This document shows positions 38,412 through 47,502 of a DNA stretch of 64,000 bases, piece by piece (the stretch's first letter is position 1; each line of letters opens with the position of its first letter). Source of the stretch: Streptomyces sp. CBMA152. Its GTDB lineage: Bacteria; Actinomycetota; Actinomycetes; Streptomycetales; Streptomycetaceae. The notes below the pieces were generated by a model. It was not told where the DNA came from. It worked only from the letters and a program-made list of their open reading frames with translations, and ran no database searches. Location of the stretch: contig NZ_MECJ01000039.1 of NCBI RefSeq assembly GCF_014596475.1, positions 229,047 through 293,046 of the forward strand, written 5' to 3'. A program made the position numbers and the translations under genes.

Positions 38412-38855
38412 TCAGGCGGCGGTGTCGAAGTCGGACTGCTTCGGGGCGGCCTTGGCGACGGCGCGGGCGGTGATGCCCTTGGACGCGCGGGCAGAGGCGG
38501 CGGACAGTTTGTCGGCGCCGGGTTCGAGATACCAGGGGCGCAGGTCGAGCATCGCGACGCGCATGCCGGTGGCGAAGCACAAGGCGGTGCCCTTGGGCAG
38601 GGCGCGGATGGCGTCGGCGGCCAGAATGCGCTCCTGCCGCATCGACACCGAGGTGCTCTTGCCGGACTCGGAGTGCGAGGTGGAGGTGGTCTCGACGTCA
38701 TGGTCACCGATCAGACGGGACAACTTGTCGGCGAAGTCCGGGTCATCGATCCCGGAGCCGATGACCTTGATCGTGGAGGCGGACCACATCGCGTCCATAC
38801 CCGCGTCCCCCCACACTTTCTGGCCCTGGCGGTAAGACTGCAGGTGACAGATGAG
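38412..38855 (-). pseudogene. VirD4/TraG-type coupling protein, C-terminal fragment
   Basis: LQSYRQGQKVWGDAGMDAMW, IKVIGSGIDDPDFADKLSRL and IGDHDVE form the TraG/TraD C-terminal recognition part of a type IV coupling protein, followed by ILAADAIRALPKGTALCFAT and a tail. The Walker A and B parts are missing: the frame is cut at about 38855, where the chromosomal pcaL region starts. It shows that the segment comes from a conjugative element and marks the right junction. Confidence 0.75.
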
Positions 38856-38867
38856 AGGGTCGGGCGG

Positions 38868-40235
38868 GTGAGTGAGACACCGAAGAACACCCTGCAATAC
38901 CGCGCTGACGGGCCAGAAGACGCCCCGGTCCTGGTCCTGGGTCCCTCACTGGGTACCACATGGCACATGTGGGACCGCCAGATACCCGAGCTCGCCGCGC
39001 ACTGGCGGATCGTCCGCTTCGACCTCCCCGGGCACGGCGGCGCCCCCGCGCACCCGGCGGCCACCGTCGCCGAGCTCGGGGACCGGCTGATCGCCACCCT
39101 GGACGAGCTGGGCGTACAGCGGTTCGGTTACGCCGGTAGCGCGATCGGTGCGGCCGTCGGGGCGGATCTCGCGCTGCGGCACCCGCAGCGGCTGACCTCG
39201 CTCGCGCTGATCGCCGCCTCGGGCCGGTTCGGCACCGCCGACGAGTTCCGTCAGCGTGGTGTGGTGGTGCGCAGCAACGGTATGGACCCCATCGCCCGCA
39301 GCGCGCCCGAGCGCTGGTTCACGCCGGTGTACGCGGCGGCGCAGCCCGCGATCGTGGACTGGGCCGTCCAGATGGTCCGCACCACGGACGCCGGGTGCTA
39401 CATCGCCGCCTGCGAGGCGCTGGCCGCCTTCGACATCCGCGCCGACCTCGCCCGTATCGGCGTGCCCACGCTGGTGCTCGTCGGCGCCGAGGACCGCGTC
39501 ACCGGTCCCGGTGACGCCCGCACGCTGGTCGCCGGGGTGCCGGACGCCCGGCTCGCGGTGGTGCCGGGGGCGGCCCATCTGGCGCCGGTCGAGCAGCCCG
39601 CGGCCGTGACCGACCTGCTCGTCCATCATTTCCAGACCGCCTGGCAGGATTCGCCCGCAGCGGTCGTGGCTCCGCCCGCGCCGCCCGTTGCCGTGACTGC
39701 CGTGCCCGCCGCGCCCGCCGCGCCCGCCGCGCCCGTCGGGCCGGTCATGCCCGCCGCACCCCAGGCCCCGCAGTCGCCCGGGACCCTGCACATCCCCGTC
39801 CCGCCCGCCGCGTCGGCGCCCGCCGAGGTCCCCGTACCCGTGGAGGCCGGGCGGCCCGATCCGTACGACGCGGGCATGAAGCTGCGGCGCGAAGTCCTCG
39901 GCGACGCGCGCGTGGACGAGGAGACGGCCGGCGCGGACGGCTTCACCGGCGACTTCCAGGAGCTCGCCACCCGGTACGCCTGGGGCGAGGTGTGGGCGCG
40001 CGACGGGCTCGACCGGCGCACCCGGGCCGTCGTCGCGCTCACCGCCCTCGTCACCGGCGGGCACCTGGACGAGCTGGCCGGGCACACCCGCGCCGCCCTG
40101 CGGGCCGGGCTCACCCCCGACGAGATCCGCGAGATCCTGCTCCAGACGGCCGTCTACTGCGGCTTCCCGGCCGCCGGTGCGGCCTTCAAGGTGGCCGCCG
40201 CGGTGATCCGTGAGGAGACCACACCGCAGGCGTAG
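38868..40235 (+). CDS. pcaL: PcaL: 3-oxoadipate enol-lactonase / 4-carboxymuconolactone decarboxylase fusion
   Basis: 455 aa. The N-terminal alpha/beta hydrolase (PVLVLGPSLGTTWHMWDRQI, nucleophile elbow GYAGSAIG, LVLVGAEDRVTGPGDA, GAAHLAPVEQP) corresponds to PcaD. A long Ala/Pro/Val linker (about 255-325) leads to the PcaC decarboxylase (YDAGMKLRREVLGDARVDEE, TRYAWGEVWARDGLDRRTRA, EIREILLQTAVYCGFPAA). The fused form is normal for Streptomyces. The nucleophile is Ser in GSAIG. GTG 38868 lies only about 15 bases from the accessory-element junction, so its native promoter may have been replaced. Confidence 0.93.
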   Translation: MSETPKNTLQYRADGPEDAPVLVLGPSLGTTWHMWDRQIPELAAHWRIVRFDLPGHGGAPAHPAATVAELGDRLIATLDELGVQRFGYAGSAIGAAVGADLALRHPQRLTSLALIAASGRFGTADEFRQRGVVVRSNGMDPIARSAPERWFTPVYAAAQPAIVDWAVQMVRTTDAGCYIAACEALAAFDIRADLARIGVPTLVLVGAEDRVTGPGDARTLVAGVPDARLAVVPGAAHLAPVEQPAAVTDLLVHHFQTAWQDSPAAVVAPPAPPVAVTAVPAAPAAPAAPVGPVMPAAPQAPQSPGTLHIPVPPAASAPAEVPVPVEAGRPDPYDAGMKLRREVLGDARVDEETAGADGFTGDFQELATRYAWGEVWARDGLDRRTRAVVALTALVTGGHLDELAGHTRAALRAGLTPDEIREILLQTAVYCGFPAAGAAFKVAAAVIREETTPQA

Positions 40236-40247
40236 CAGGATGGGGCC

Positions 40248-40886
40248 ATGAGCCTGAAGCTGACGAAGAAGAGCCACTCGTGCGTGCGCCTGGAGAAGGA
40301 CGGCCGGACCCTGGTCATCGACCCCGGCAACTTCAGCGAGGCGGACGCCGCGCTCGGCGCCGACGTCGTCCTCGTCACCCATGAGCACCCGGACCACTTC
40401 GACGAGGAGCGGCTGCGGGCGGGCCTGGAGAGCAACCCGGCCGCCGAGATCTGGACCCTGCGCAGTGTCGCGGAGAAGATCTCGGCGGCCTTCCCCGGCC
40501 GCGTCCACATCGTCGGCCACGGCGACTCCTTCACCGCGGCCGGGTTCGACGTCCAGGTCCACGGCGAGCTGCACGCGGTGATCCACCCGGACATCCCCCG
40601 GGTCACCAACGTCGGCTATCTCGTGGACGGTTCGCTCTTCCACCCGGGCGACGCGCTCACGGTCCCGGACCACCCGGTGGACACCCTGATGCTGCCCGTA
40701 CAGGCGCCCTGGAGCAAGATCTCCGAGGTCATCGACTACGTACGGGAGGTCGCGCCGCGCCGCGCCATCGACATCCACGACGCGCTCCTGACCGACCTCG
40801 CCCGCCCCATCTACGACCGCCAGATCGGTCAGCTCGGCGGCGCCCCCCACGAGCGGCTGACCCCCGGGGACTGCACGGATCTGTGA
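40248..40886 (+). CDS. MBL-fold metal-dependent hydrolase (UPF0173-like)
   Basis: 212 aa, 12 bases after pcaL. Metallo-beta-lactamase fold: DGRTLVIDPGNF, the HxHxDH motif THEHPDHFDEE, HGELHAVIHPDIP, GSLFHPGDAL and DIHDALLTD supply the two-metal ligands. The substrate is unknown. A conserved neighbour of xthA in Streptomyces; it may be transcribed with pcaL. Confidence 0.9.
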   Translation: MSLKLTKKSHSCVRLEKDGRTLVIDPGNFSEADAALGADVVLVTHEHPDHFDEERLRAGLESNPAAEIWTLRSVAEKISAAFPGRVHIVGHGDSFTAAGFDVQVHGELHAVIHPDIPRVTNVGYLVDGSLFHPGDALTVPDHPVDTLMLPVQAPWSKISEVIDYVREVAPRRAIDIHDALLTDLARPIYDRQIGQLGGAPHERLTPGDCTDL

Positions 40887-40916
40887 GTGTCGGACCCGGC
40901 GGTTAGTGTGTGGGAC

Positions 40917-41696
40917 ATGCGCATCGCGACCTGGAACGTCAACTCGATCACCGCCCGGCTGCCCCGTCTCCTGGCCTGGCTGGAGAACACCGGCACGGAT
41001 GTGCTGTGCATCCAGGAGACCAAGACGACCGCCGAGGGCTTCCCCGCCGCCGAGCTCCGCGAGCTGGGCTACGAGTCGGCGGTCAACGCGACGGGGCGGT
41101 GGAACGGGGTGGCCCTGGTCTCCCGCGTCGGCCTCGACGACATCGTCACCGGGCTGCCCGGCGACCCCGGCTTCGAGGACACCCTGGAGCCCCGCGCCAT
41201 CTCGGCGACCTGCGGCGGAGTGCGCCTGTGGTCGGTGTACGTGCCGAACGGCCGCGAGGTCGGCCACGGCCACTACGCGTACAAGCTGGCCTGGTTCGAG
41301 GCGCTGAGGGCGGCCGTCGCCCAGGACGCGGCGGGGGAGCGGCCGTTCGCGGTGCTCGGTGACTTCAATGTCGCCCCGACCGACGAGGACGTCTTCGACG
41401 TGGCGTTCTTCGAGGGCCAGACCCATGTCACCCCGGCCGAGCGCGCGGCGCTCGCGGCGCTGCGCGAGGCGGGTCTGTCGGACGTGGTGCCGCGCCCCCT
41501 CAAGTACGACCGGCCGTACACGTACTGGGACTACCGCCAGCTGTCGTTCCCGAAGAACAAGGGCATGCGCATCGACCTGGTGTACGGCAACGGGCCGTTC
41601 GCCAAGGCGGTCAAGGACAGTTATGTGGACCGCGAGGAGCGCAAGGGCAAGGGCGCCTCGGACCACGCCCCGGTGGTCGTCGACCTGGAGATCTGA
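40917..41696 (+). CDS. xthA: Exodeoxyribonuclease III
   Basis: 259 aa AP endonuclease/3'-5' exonuclease. MRIATWNVNSITARLPRLLA, CIQETKTTAEGFP (metal Glu), YVPNGREVGHGHYAYKLAWF, GDFNVAPTDEDVFD, RIDLVY, SDHAPVVVDL (catalytic Asp-His) are all in order. ATG 40917 is preceded by TTAGTGT within 15 bases, so the mRNA may be leaderless. Base-excision-repair function is certain by family. Confidence 0.95.
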   Translation: MRIATWNVNSITARLPRLLAWLENTGTDVLCIQETKTTAEGFPAAELRELGYESAVNATGRWNGVALVSRVGLDDIVTGLPGDPGFEDTLEPRAISATCGGVRLWSVYVPNGREVGHGHYAYKLAWFEALRAAVAQDAAGERPFAVLGDFNVAPTDEDVFDVAFFEGQTHVTPAERAALAALREAGLSDVVPRPLKYDRPYTYWDYRQLSFPKNKGMRIDLVYGNGPFAKAVKDSYVDREERKGKGASDHAPVVVDLEI

Positions 41697-41826
41697 GAGA
41701 TCCGAGAGATCTGAGAGGCGATCCGCGGGTCCGAGGAGACTCGGTCCGCAGATCGGAGAATCGCACCCGCCGTCAACTCCGCGTGCCCAGTGGTGCACGC
41801 CGGTGTGGCGGTGGGACGCTGGCGCC

Positions 41827-42261
41827 ATGAACATCCTGGACAACTGGCGCAAGCGGCATGGCTCGCAGCGGACGGCGGCGCTCGCGGAGGCGGTGCAGAC
41901 CGATCCGGAGGGCGTGGGCGAACTGCTCGCCGAGTGCGAGCTGCTGCGGGTCAGGGCGCAGCAGGCCGGGCTCGAACTCGACGACAGCCCGGCCTCGTTG
42001 GCGGCGCTCGACCAGCTGCCGCCGCGCTGGCGCGACGACCCGGAGGAGCTGCCCTGGCTCGGCAACGACGCCGGGCTCTACCTCGGGACCGTGCTGGTGC
42101 GCACCGTCGAGGGCGCCTCGTGGCAGATCTGGCCGAGCGGGCAGCCGGTGGTGCGGCTCGTCTCGGGGCGCGAGGTCGACGTGGTCGGGGCCGGGATCGA
42201 GTGGGCGGCGGGCGGCACGCCCGAGCTCTCCCAGGTGTACGCGGAGGCGGCCGAGGTCTGA
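41827..42261 (+). CDS. Conserved hypothetical (DUF6278-like), 144 aa
   Basis: Soluble protein. The N-terminal helix pair is NILDNWRKRHGSQRTAALAE, VGELLAECELLRVRAQQAG; the C-terminal beta domain is LPWLGNDAGLYLGTVLVRTV, EGASWQIWPSGQPVVRLVSG, REVDVVGAGIEWA. Conserved in Streptomyces next to xthA as far as I recall. No enzymatic motif; function unknown. Three tandem GAGATC-GAGA repeats lie upstream at about 41693-41730. Confidence 0.75.
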   Translation: MNILDNWRKRHGSQRTAALAEAVQTDPEGVGELLAECELLRVRAQQAGLELDDSPASLAALDQLPPRWRDDPEELPWLGNDAGLYLGTVLVRTVEGASWQIWPSGQPVVRLVSGREVDVVGAGIEWAAGGTPELSQVYAEAAEV

Positions 42262-42456
42262 CGCCCCACCGGACCCGTAACCGAACGAGCCAGTAACCGC
42301 ACGACCCGCGCCCATAAGCGCACGACCGCGTAACCCCACCAACGCGTAACCCAAAATACGGTTTATGTCCTGTTCGTGCGTGTCGAGGTGAAGTCCCTTT
42401 CCGGGCTGGATAGTTTGCGCTGACCTCGACACAGCGATGAGTGGGCAGGACAGCGT
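42262..42456. promoter_or_regulatory. Control region of the glu operon
   Basis: 195 bases. The part around 42340-42370 (CCCAAAATACGGTTTATGTC) is clearly less GC-rich than the rest and is the likely promoter of gluABCD. No operator is evident. Confidence 0.45.
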
Positions 42457-43200
42457 ATGGCCGTCGATCCGTTGATCGAGCTGCGTGACGTCAACAAGTA
42501 CTACGGGAAGTTGCACGTCCTCCAGGACATCAACCTCACCGTCGGACGCGGGGAGGTGGTGGTGGTCATCGGGCCGTCCGGCTCGGGCAAATCGACGCTG
42601 TGCCGGACGATGAACCGCCTGGAGACCATCGAGTCGGGCTCGATCTCCATCGACGGGCAGCCGCTTCCCGAGGAGGGCAAGGGGCTCGCGGAGCTGCGCG
42701 CCGAGGTCGGCATGGTCTTCCAGTCGTTCAACCTCTTCGCGCACCGCACCGTCCTCGCCAACGTCTCGCTCGCCCAGATCAAGGTCCGCGGCCGCAAGAA
42801 GGAAGAGGCCGACAAGCGCTCGCGCGAACTCCTGGAGCGGGTGGGGCTCGCCTCCCAGGCCGACAAGCTCCCCGCCCAGCTCTCCGGCGGCCAGCAGCAG
42901 CGCGTCGCCATCGCCCGCGCGCTCGCCATGAGCCCCAAGGTCATGCTCTTCGACGAGCCGACCTCGGCGCTCGACCCCGAGATGATCAACGAGGTGCTCG
43001 AAGTCATGCAGCAGCTCGCCCGGGACGGCATGACCATGGTAGTCGTCACCCATGAGATGGGCTTCGCCCGCTCCGCCGCCAACCGCGTCGTGTTCATGGC
43101 CGACGGCCGGATCATCGAGGACCGCACCCCCGACGACTTCTTCACCAATCCGCGCAGCGATCGGGCCAAGGACTTCCTCTCCAAGATCCTCAAGCACTGA
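42457..43200 (+). CDS. gluA: Glutamate ABC transporter ATP-binding protein
   Basis: 247 aa. Walker A GPSGSGKST, Q-loop MVFQSFNLFAHRTVLANV, signature LSGGQQQRVAIARALAMSP, Walker B VMLFDEPTSALDPEM, H-loop VVVTHEMGFA: a polar-amino-acid uptake ATPase. First gene of a four-gene operon with binding protein and two permeases, the gluABCD order known from Corynebacterium and Streptomyces. Confidence 0.93.
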   Translation: MAVDPLIELRDVNKYYGKLHVLQDINLTVGRGEVVVVIGPSGSGKSTLCRTMNRLETIESGSISIDGQPLPEEGKGLAELRAEVGMVFQSFNLFAHRTVLANVSLAQIKVRGRKKEEADKRSRELLERVGLASQADKLPAQLSGGQQQRVAIARALAMSPKVMLFDEPTSALDPEMINEVLEVMQQLARDGMTMVVVTHEMGFARSAANRVVFMADGRIIEDRTPDDFFTNPRSDRAKDFLSKILKH

Positions 43201-43219
43201 ACGGGGAGTGGACGCAACG

Positions 43220-44125
43220 ATGACGCGTACGCGACGCGCGCTCGCCGCGCTGGTGCTGGTCCTGGCCGCCGCCGGGTGCGGCAAGTCGGGCAGCCCGCCG
43301 GTCAAGGGACCGAAGGCCGGGGAACTGCCGCACTACCAGGTCATGACGGGCTTCACCCTGCCGGACTCCTCGGTCTGGCGGCGGGCGAAGAACCGCGGCC
43401 ATCTGGTCGTCGGCGCCAAGGAGGACCAGCCGTACATGGGCGAGAAGGACCCGGCCACCGGGGTCTACTCGGGCTTCGACATCGAGATCGCCAAGATGAT
43501 GTCCGCCTCGCTCGGCTTCGACCCGAAGACGATCGCCTTCAAGACCATCGCCTCGGCCAACCGCGAGACCGCCCTGCAGAACGGCCAGGTCGACTACTAC
43601 GTCGGCACCTACACCATCAACGCCAACCGCAAGAAGCTGGTCGGCTTCGCCGGGCCGTACTACCAGGCCGGCCAGGGCCTCCTGGTGCGCACCGACGAGA
43701 AGAACATCAACGGGCCGCAGGACCTGAACGGCAAGCGCGTCTGCTCGGCCGCGGGCTCCACCCCGTACCAGCGCATCCAGAAGGACTACCCGAAGGCCGA
43801 TCTCGTCGCGTACGACACGTACTCGGTCTGTGTCGACAATCTGCTCAGCTACCAGGTCGCCGCCGTCACCACCGACGACACCATCCTCAGCGGCTATGCC
43901 GCCAAGGTGCCCGACGAGCTGAAGGTGGTCGGCAAGCCCTTCTCCAAGGAGCCGTACGGCGTCGGGGTGCCGCGCGGCGACAACGCCCTGCGGTTCGCGC
44001 TCGACGACGCCATCGCGACCCATGAGAAGAACGGCGACTGGCAGAAGGCGTACGACGCGACGCTCGGCCTGTCGGGGCGCAAGGCCGCGCCCGCCCCGCC
44101 CATCGACCGCTACCCGGCGAGCTGA
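43220..44125 (+). CDS. gluB: Glutamate-binding lipoprotein
   Basis: 301 aa. Lipobox LAAAGC (Cys20). SBP_bac_3 fold: GHLVVGAKEDQPYMGEKD, SGFDIEIAKMMSASLGFD, NRETALQNGQVDYYVGTYTI, YYQAGQGLLVRTDEKNI, VCSAAGSTPYQRIQ, AVTTDDTILSGYA. Delivers glutamate to GluCD. ATG 43220 is preceded by GGGGAG. Confidence 0.93.
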   Translation: MTRTRRALAALVLVLAAAGCGKSGSPPVKGPKAGELPHYQVMTGFTLPDSSVWRRAKNRGHLVVGAKEDQPYMGEKDPATGVYSGFDIEIAKMMSASLGFDPKTIAFKTIASANRETALQNGQVDYYVGTYTINANRKKLVGFAGPYYQAGQGLLVRTDEKNINGPQDLNGKRVCSAAGSTPYQRIQKDYPKADLVAYDTYSVCVDNLLSYQVAAVTTDDTILSGYAAKVPDELKVVGKPFSKEPYGVGVPRGDNALRFALDDAIATHEKNGDWQKAYDATLGLSGRKAAPAPPIDRYPAS

Positions 44126-44133
44126 GGCCCCGC

Positions 44134-44778
44134 ATGGACGTACTGACCAAGAACTTCTCGCTGTACGGCAAGGGCTTCCTCGGCACCGTCGAGCTCACGG
44201 TCTACGCCTCGGCCGTGGCGCTGGTGCTCGGCTTCCTGATGGCCTCGTTCCGGGTCTCGCCGGTCGGCTCGTTCCGGGCGCTGGGCACGGTCTGGGTGAA
44301 CGTGCTGCGCAACACCCCGCTCACGCTGCTCTTCTTCGCGGTGCTGCTCGGTCTGCCGCGCTTCGGACTGGTGCTGCCCTTCAAGGTGTTCGCGGTGCTC
44401 GCGCTCGGCTGCTACACCTCGGCGTTCATCTGCGAGGCGCTGCGCTCCGGCATCAACACCGTGCCCACCGGCCAGGGCGAGGCGGCCCGCAGCCTCGGGA
44501 TGACGTTCGGCCAGACGCTCAACGCCGTGGTGCTGCCGCAGGCGTTCCGCTCGGTGATCCCGCCGATCGGCTCCACGCTCATCGCGCTCGCCAAGAACTC
44601 GGCGATCGCGGGCGCGTTCAGCGTCACCGAGCTGCTCGGCACGTACAAGACGCTCAGCGAGCTCGGCTACAACATCATCTGGACGTTCCTCTGGATCGCC
44701 GTCGGATACCTGATCATCACCCTCACCATCAGCGCGATCTTCAACCTCATGGAGAAGCACTGGGGAGTCGCCCGATGA
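44134..44778 (+). CDS. gluC: Glutamate ABC transporter permease
   Basis: 214 aa with five TM helices of the HisM family. The coupling loop EAARSLGMTFGQTLNAVVLP QA-type EAA motif is present, along with NVLRNTPLTLLFFAVLLGLP and LIALAKNSAIAGAFSVTEL. It forms a heteromer with GluD; its stop overlaps the GluD start. Confidence 0.93.
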   Translation: MDVLTKNFSLYGKGFLGTVELTVYASAVALVLGFLMASFRVSPVGSFRALGTVWVNVLRNTPLTLLFFAVLLGLPRFGLVLPFKVFAVLALGCYTSAFICEALRSGINTVPTGQGEAARSLGMTFGQTLNAVVLPQAFRSVIPPIGSTLIALAKNSAIAGAFSVTELLGTYKTLSELGYNIIWTFLWIAVGYLIITLTISAIFNLMEKHWGVAR

Positions 44779-45659
44779 CCGCACAGCTGTCCACGCAGGC
44801 CACCGCCCTCTACGACATCCCGGGCCCGAGGACCCGTCAGCGGCACCTGCTCTACGGGCTTCTCTCGACGGTCCTGATCCTCGCCCTGGTCGGCTGGGTG
44901 ATCTATCTCCTGTTCGACACCAACCAGTTCACCGCCGCCAAGTGGACACCCTTCGAGTACAAGGGGATCCAGCGGCTGCTGCTGCGCGGGCTCGGCAACA
45001 CGCTGCGGGCGTTCGCCTTCGCGGCGCTGCTCTCGCTGGCGCTCGGCGCGGTGCTCGCGACCGGGCGGCTCTCCGACCACCGGCCCGTTCGCTGGCTCGC
45101 CACGCTGCTGGTGGAGTTCTTCCGCGCCATGCCCGTACTGGTCATGATCTTCTTCATCTTCGTGGCGCTGAAGGTGCAGCCGTTGCCGGCGCTGGTGGCC
45201 GGACTGACCCTCTACAACGGCTCGGTGCTCGCCGAGGTGTTCCGCTCCGGCGTCAACTCCGTGGAACGCGGCCAGAAGGAGGCGGCATTCTCGCTCGGGA
45301 TGCGCAAGACGCAGGTCATGACGTACGTGCTGGTCCCCCAGGGGATCCGGGCGATGCTGCCGACGATCATCAGCCAGCTGGTGGTCGCGCTGAAGGACAC
45401 CTCGCTGGGCTATCTGATCACCTATGAGGAGTTCCTGCACGCGGGGAAGCTCATCGCATCGAATCTCGACTACGATTTGCCGTTCATCCCCGTGGTGATG
45501 GTGATCTCGCCGATCTACATCGGGATGTGCATGCTGCTCTCCTGGTTCGCCACCTGGATGGCCAGGAGACAGAAGCGCAATCCCAAGACGGAGGCCGTGG
45601 AAGTCGCCCCGGCCGAACCAGGAACGCTACTGCCGGGGGGACCCCGCCCAGGGCCCTGA
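44775..45659 (+). CDS. gluD: Glutamate ABC transporter permease
   Basis: 294 aa. ATG 44775 overlaps the gluC stop (ATGA). N-terminal TM helix then the permease core: LLRGLGNTLRAFAFAALLSL, FFRAMPVLVMIFFIFVALKV, EAAFSLGMRKTQVMTYVLVP (EAA loop), VVALKDTSLGYLITYEEFLH. The C-terminal tail after the last helix is polar and Pro-rich. Completes gluABCD. Confidence 0.93.
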   Translation: MTAQLSTQATALYDIPGPRTRQRHLLYGLLSTVLILALVGWVIYLLFDTNQFTAAKWTPFEYKGIQRLLLRGLGNTLRAFAFAALLSLALGAVLATGRLSDHRPVRWLATLLVEFFRAMPVLVMIFFIFVALKVQPLPALVAGLTLYNGSVLAEVFRSGVNSVERGQKEAAFSLGMRKTQVMTYVLVPQGIRAMLPTIISQLVVALKDTSLGYLITYEEFLHAGKLIASNLDYDLPFIPVVMVISPIYIGMCMLLSWFATWMARRQKRNPKTEAVEVAPAEPGTLLPGGPRPGP

Positions 45660-45670
45660 AAGGCCCTGGG
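45647..45670 (+). terminator. Terminator of the glu operon
   Basis: CCCAGGGCC (45647-45655), loop CTGAAA, GGCCCTGGG (45662-45670). It overlaps the gluD stop codon. Confidence 0.75.
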
Positions 45671-45715
45671 GGAGCAGTGGCAAGGGGGCAAGGCCCACCC
45701 GGCAGCAGCCGGTGA

Positions 45716-45987
45716 TCACTCCTCGCGGAGAGGGACCGTCAGATACGACGGGTCTGACGCGGGCGAGGAGAAGGTCAGCTGCGCGCCGGTCGGGTTGTGC
45801 TCGATGTACAGCGGGTCGACGGTGTCCACCACCAGTGACCGGCTTGCCGAGGCCGAGCGGGCCCACGTCGTACAAGTACGCGACGAGGGTGCCGCTCTCC
45901 TTGACCGTGTCGCCCCACGCGTTGGCGAGCATGATGGCCGCGCCGTTGCGGTTGATGTCATCCACACGGGTGACGATCGGACCCGTT
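45716..45987 (-). pseudogene. Frameshifted C-terminal gene remnant
   Basis: One minus frame reads DDINRNGAAIMLANAWGDTV then ESGTLVAYLYDVGPLGLGKP. The next frame continues SLVVDTVDPLYIEHNPTGAQ then TFSSPASDPSYLTVPLREE to the stop at 45716. Joining them near 45838 gives one smooth protein end. An in-frame TGA lies just upstream of the first part. I do not recognise the parent family; the repeated SL and PLR-type strands suggest an extracellular beta domain. Confidence 0.6.
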
Positions 45988-46045
45988 CACGTTGTTGCTG
46001 ACCGATCAGTAAGTTACACGTGGGTAACGATTGTTGGACGAGGTG

Positions 46046-47278
46046 TCAGCTGCTGGCGGTACCGGAGGTGCCCGCGGTGCCGTTGAGGGCGCTCTTCTTC
46101 TGCCAGTCCGCCCAGCTCAGATTCCACTCGCCGTAGCCGTTGTTGAGCGCCTGGGTGCCCTTGGCCTCGTCGCCGGTGATCTCGAACGGGTCGCCGACCT
46201 GCACCTGGCCGTAGAGGTCCTTGGCGTTGGCGTCGCTCATGCCGATGCAGCCGGAGCTGTGGTTGGTGTTGCCGAAGTAGTCGGCGTTCCAGGGTGCGGC
46301 GTGCGCGTACATCCCGGACCAGGTGAGCCGCATCGAGTAGTCGACCATCTTGTTGTACGCGTCGCCGAGCCCGACCGTCTCGGAGTTCATGTTGATCGTG
46401 CCCTCCTTCGCCATCAGGACGGCCTTGCCGCGCCACGAGCCCTTCTCGCCGCCGGGCGTACCGGCGGACACCGGGGTGTCCTTCACCAGCTTGTCGTCGC
46501 GGTACAGCTTGAGGCGGTGGTTGTCGATGTCGACCTTGACGACCTGGTTCTTGCCGATGGTGACGTTCGTGGCGTAGTCGCGGACGAACCAACCGCCGCC
46601 GGAGTCCACGCCGTTGAGGTCGGCGTTGAGCGTGACCTTCGTACCGCTCTTCCAGTACTCCTTGGGCCGCCAGTCGACCCGCGTCTTGCCCGAGTAGTCC
46701 TCCATCCAGCCCCAGGAGCCCTCGGTGTTGTTCGAGGTGGTCACCTTGAGCTGCTTCTCCACCTCGGCCTTGTTCTTCACCGGGTGGTCGAAGACGATCG
46801 ACAGCGGCTGGCCCACGCCGACCGTCGAGTCCTTGCCGGGCACCATGGTCAGCTTGTTGACCTTGTCGGGCGCGGCGGTCGCGAAGGCGGCCTTCGCGGT
46901 CGAGCCCTTGTCGTCCTTCGCCTCGACCGTGTACGAAGTGCCGGGCGCGGCCTTGCGGTCCGACGTCCACGTCTTCGCGTCGGCGGACACCTTCCCGGTC
47001 AGCTTGCCGCCCTTGGCGTCGCTGACCGTGACCTGCTGGAGCTTCCCGGCGGCCAGGGTCACCGTCACCGGCTGCCCCGCCTTCGCCTGCTGCCCCGTCA
47101 GATTCACCGATATCTCGGCCTTCTTGGCGCCGGCCATGTCGGCGCCCCCCTTGCCGTCGCCGGAGCCGCCCGAGCTGCCCGAGCAGGCGCTCAGAGCGGC
47201 GGCCAGCACCGCGGTGCCCGCGATCGCGGCGAGACGGACCGAGCGGCCGAGCGGGGTGTGACGGCGTATGCGGCTCAA
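46046..47278 (-). CDS. L,D-transpeptidase lipoprotein with Ig-like domains
   Basis: 410 aa from TTG 47278, which has GGGAGG eight bases upstream. Lipobox LSAC; a Ser/Gly-rich linker; two Ig-like domains (about 45-235); then a YkuD catalytic domain with HAAPWNADYFGNTNHSSGCI and GMSDANAKDLYG (nucleophile Cys in the SSGC motif, catalytic His in the preceding strand). It makes 3-3 crosslinks in peptidoglycan. Divergent from femX, another wall gene. Confidence 0.93.
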   Translation of the reverse strand: MSRIRRHTPLGRSVRLAAIAGTAVLAAALSACSGSSGGSGDGKGGADMAGAKKAEISVNLTGQQAKAGQPVTVTLAAGKLQQVTVSDAKGGKLTGKVSADAKTWTSDRKAAPGTSYTVEAKDDKGSTAKAAFATAAPDKVNKLTMVPGKDSTVGVGQPLSIVFDHPVKNKAEVEKQLKVTTSNNTEGSWGWMEDYSGKTRVDWRPKEYWKSGTKVTLNADLNGVDSGGGWFVRDYATNVTIGKNQVVKVDIDNHRLKLYRDDKLVKDTPVSAGTPGGEKGSWRGKAVLMAKEGTINMNSETVGLGDAYNKMVDYSMRLTWSGMYAHAAPWNADYFGNTNHSSGCIGMSDANAKDLYGQVQVGDPFEITGDEAKGTQALNNGYGEWNLSWADWQKKSALNGTAGTSGTASS

Positions 47279-47502
47279 CTGGAAAACCTCCCGTAGCAAT
47301 GCTTCTCCGTAGGAGAGAGTCGACGGCTCGACTTTAGGTTGCGAAGAACGCCGGAAATCTCGGGATTTCGTATGTGACAAGGACCGCAGAGGAACGGTCA
47401 TCGTCCCGTCACATTCGCCGCGCGGCCCGGTCATGGACCGCTGTGAGCATCCTGTGCATCCCCGCAGGACCGACGACGGGGCGCACTTGGGAGGCCACAC
47501 GC

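Noticed and set aside
31317..38867. Direct att repeats at the two ends of the plasmid-like segment
   Set aside because: I compared the bases around 31317 and 38855 by eye and saw no shared core; a relic without att sites fits better.
38946..42065. 1039-codon open frame on the minus strand opposite pcaL, the MBL gene and xthA
   Set aside because: Antisense of three recognisable genes; no conserved motifs, Arg/Gly/Val-rich shadow composition.
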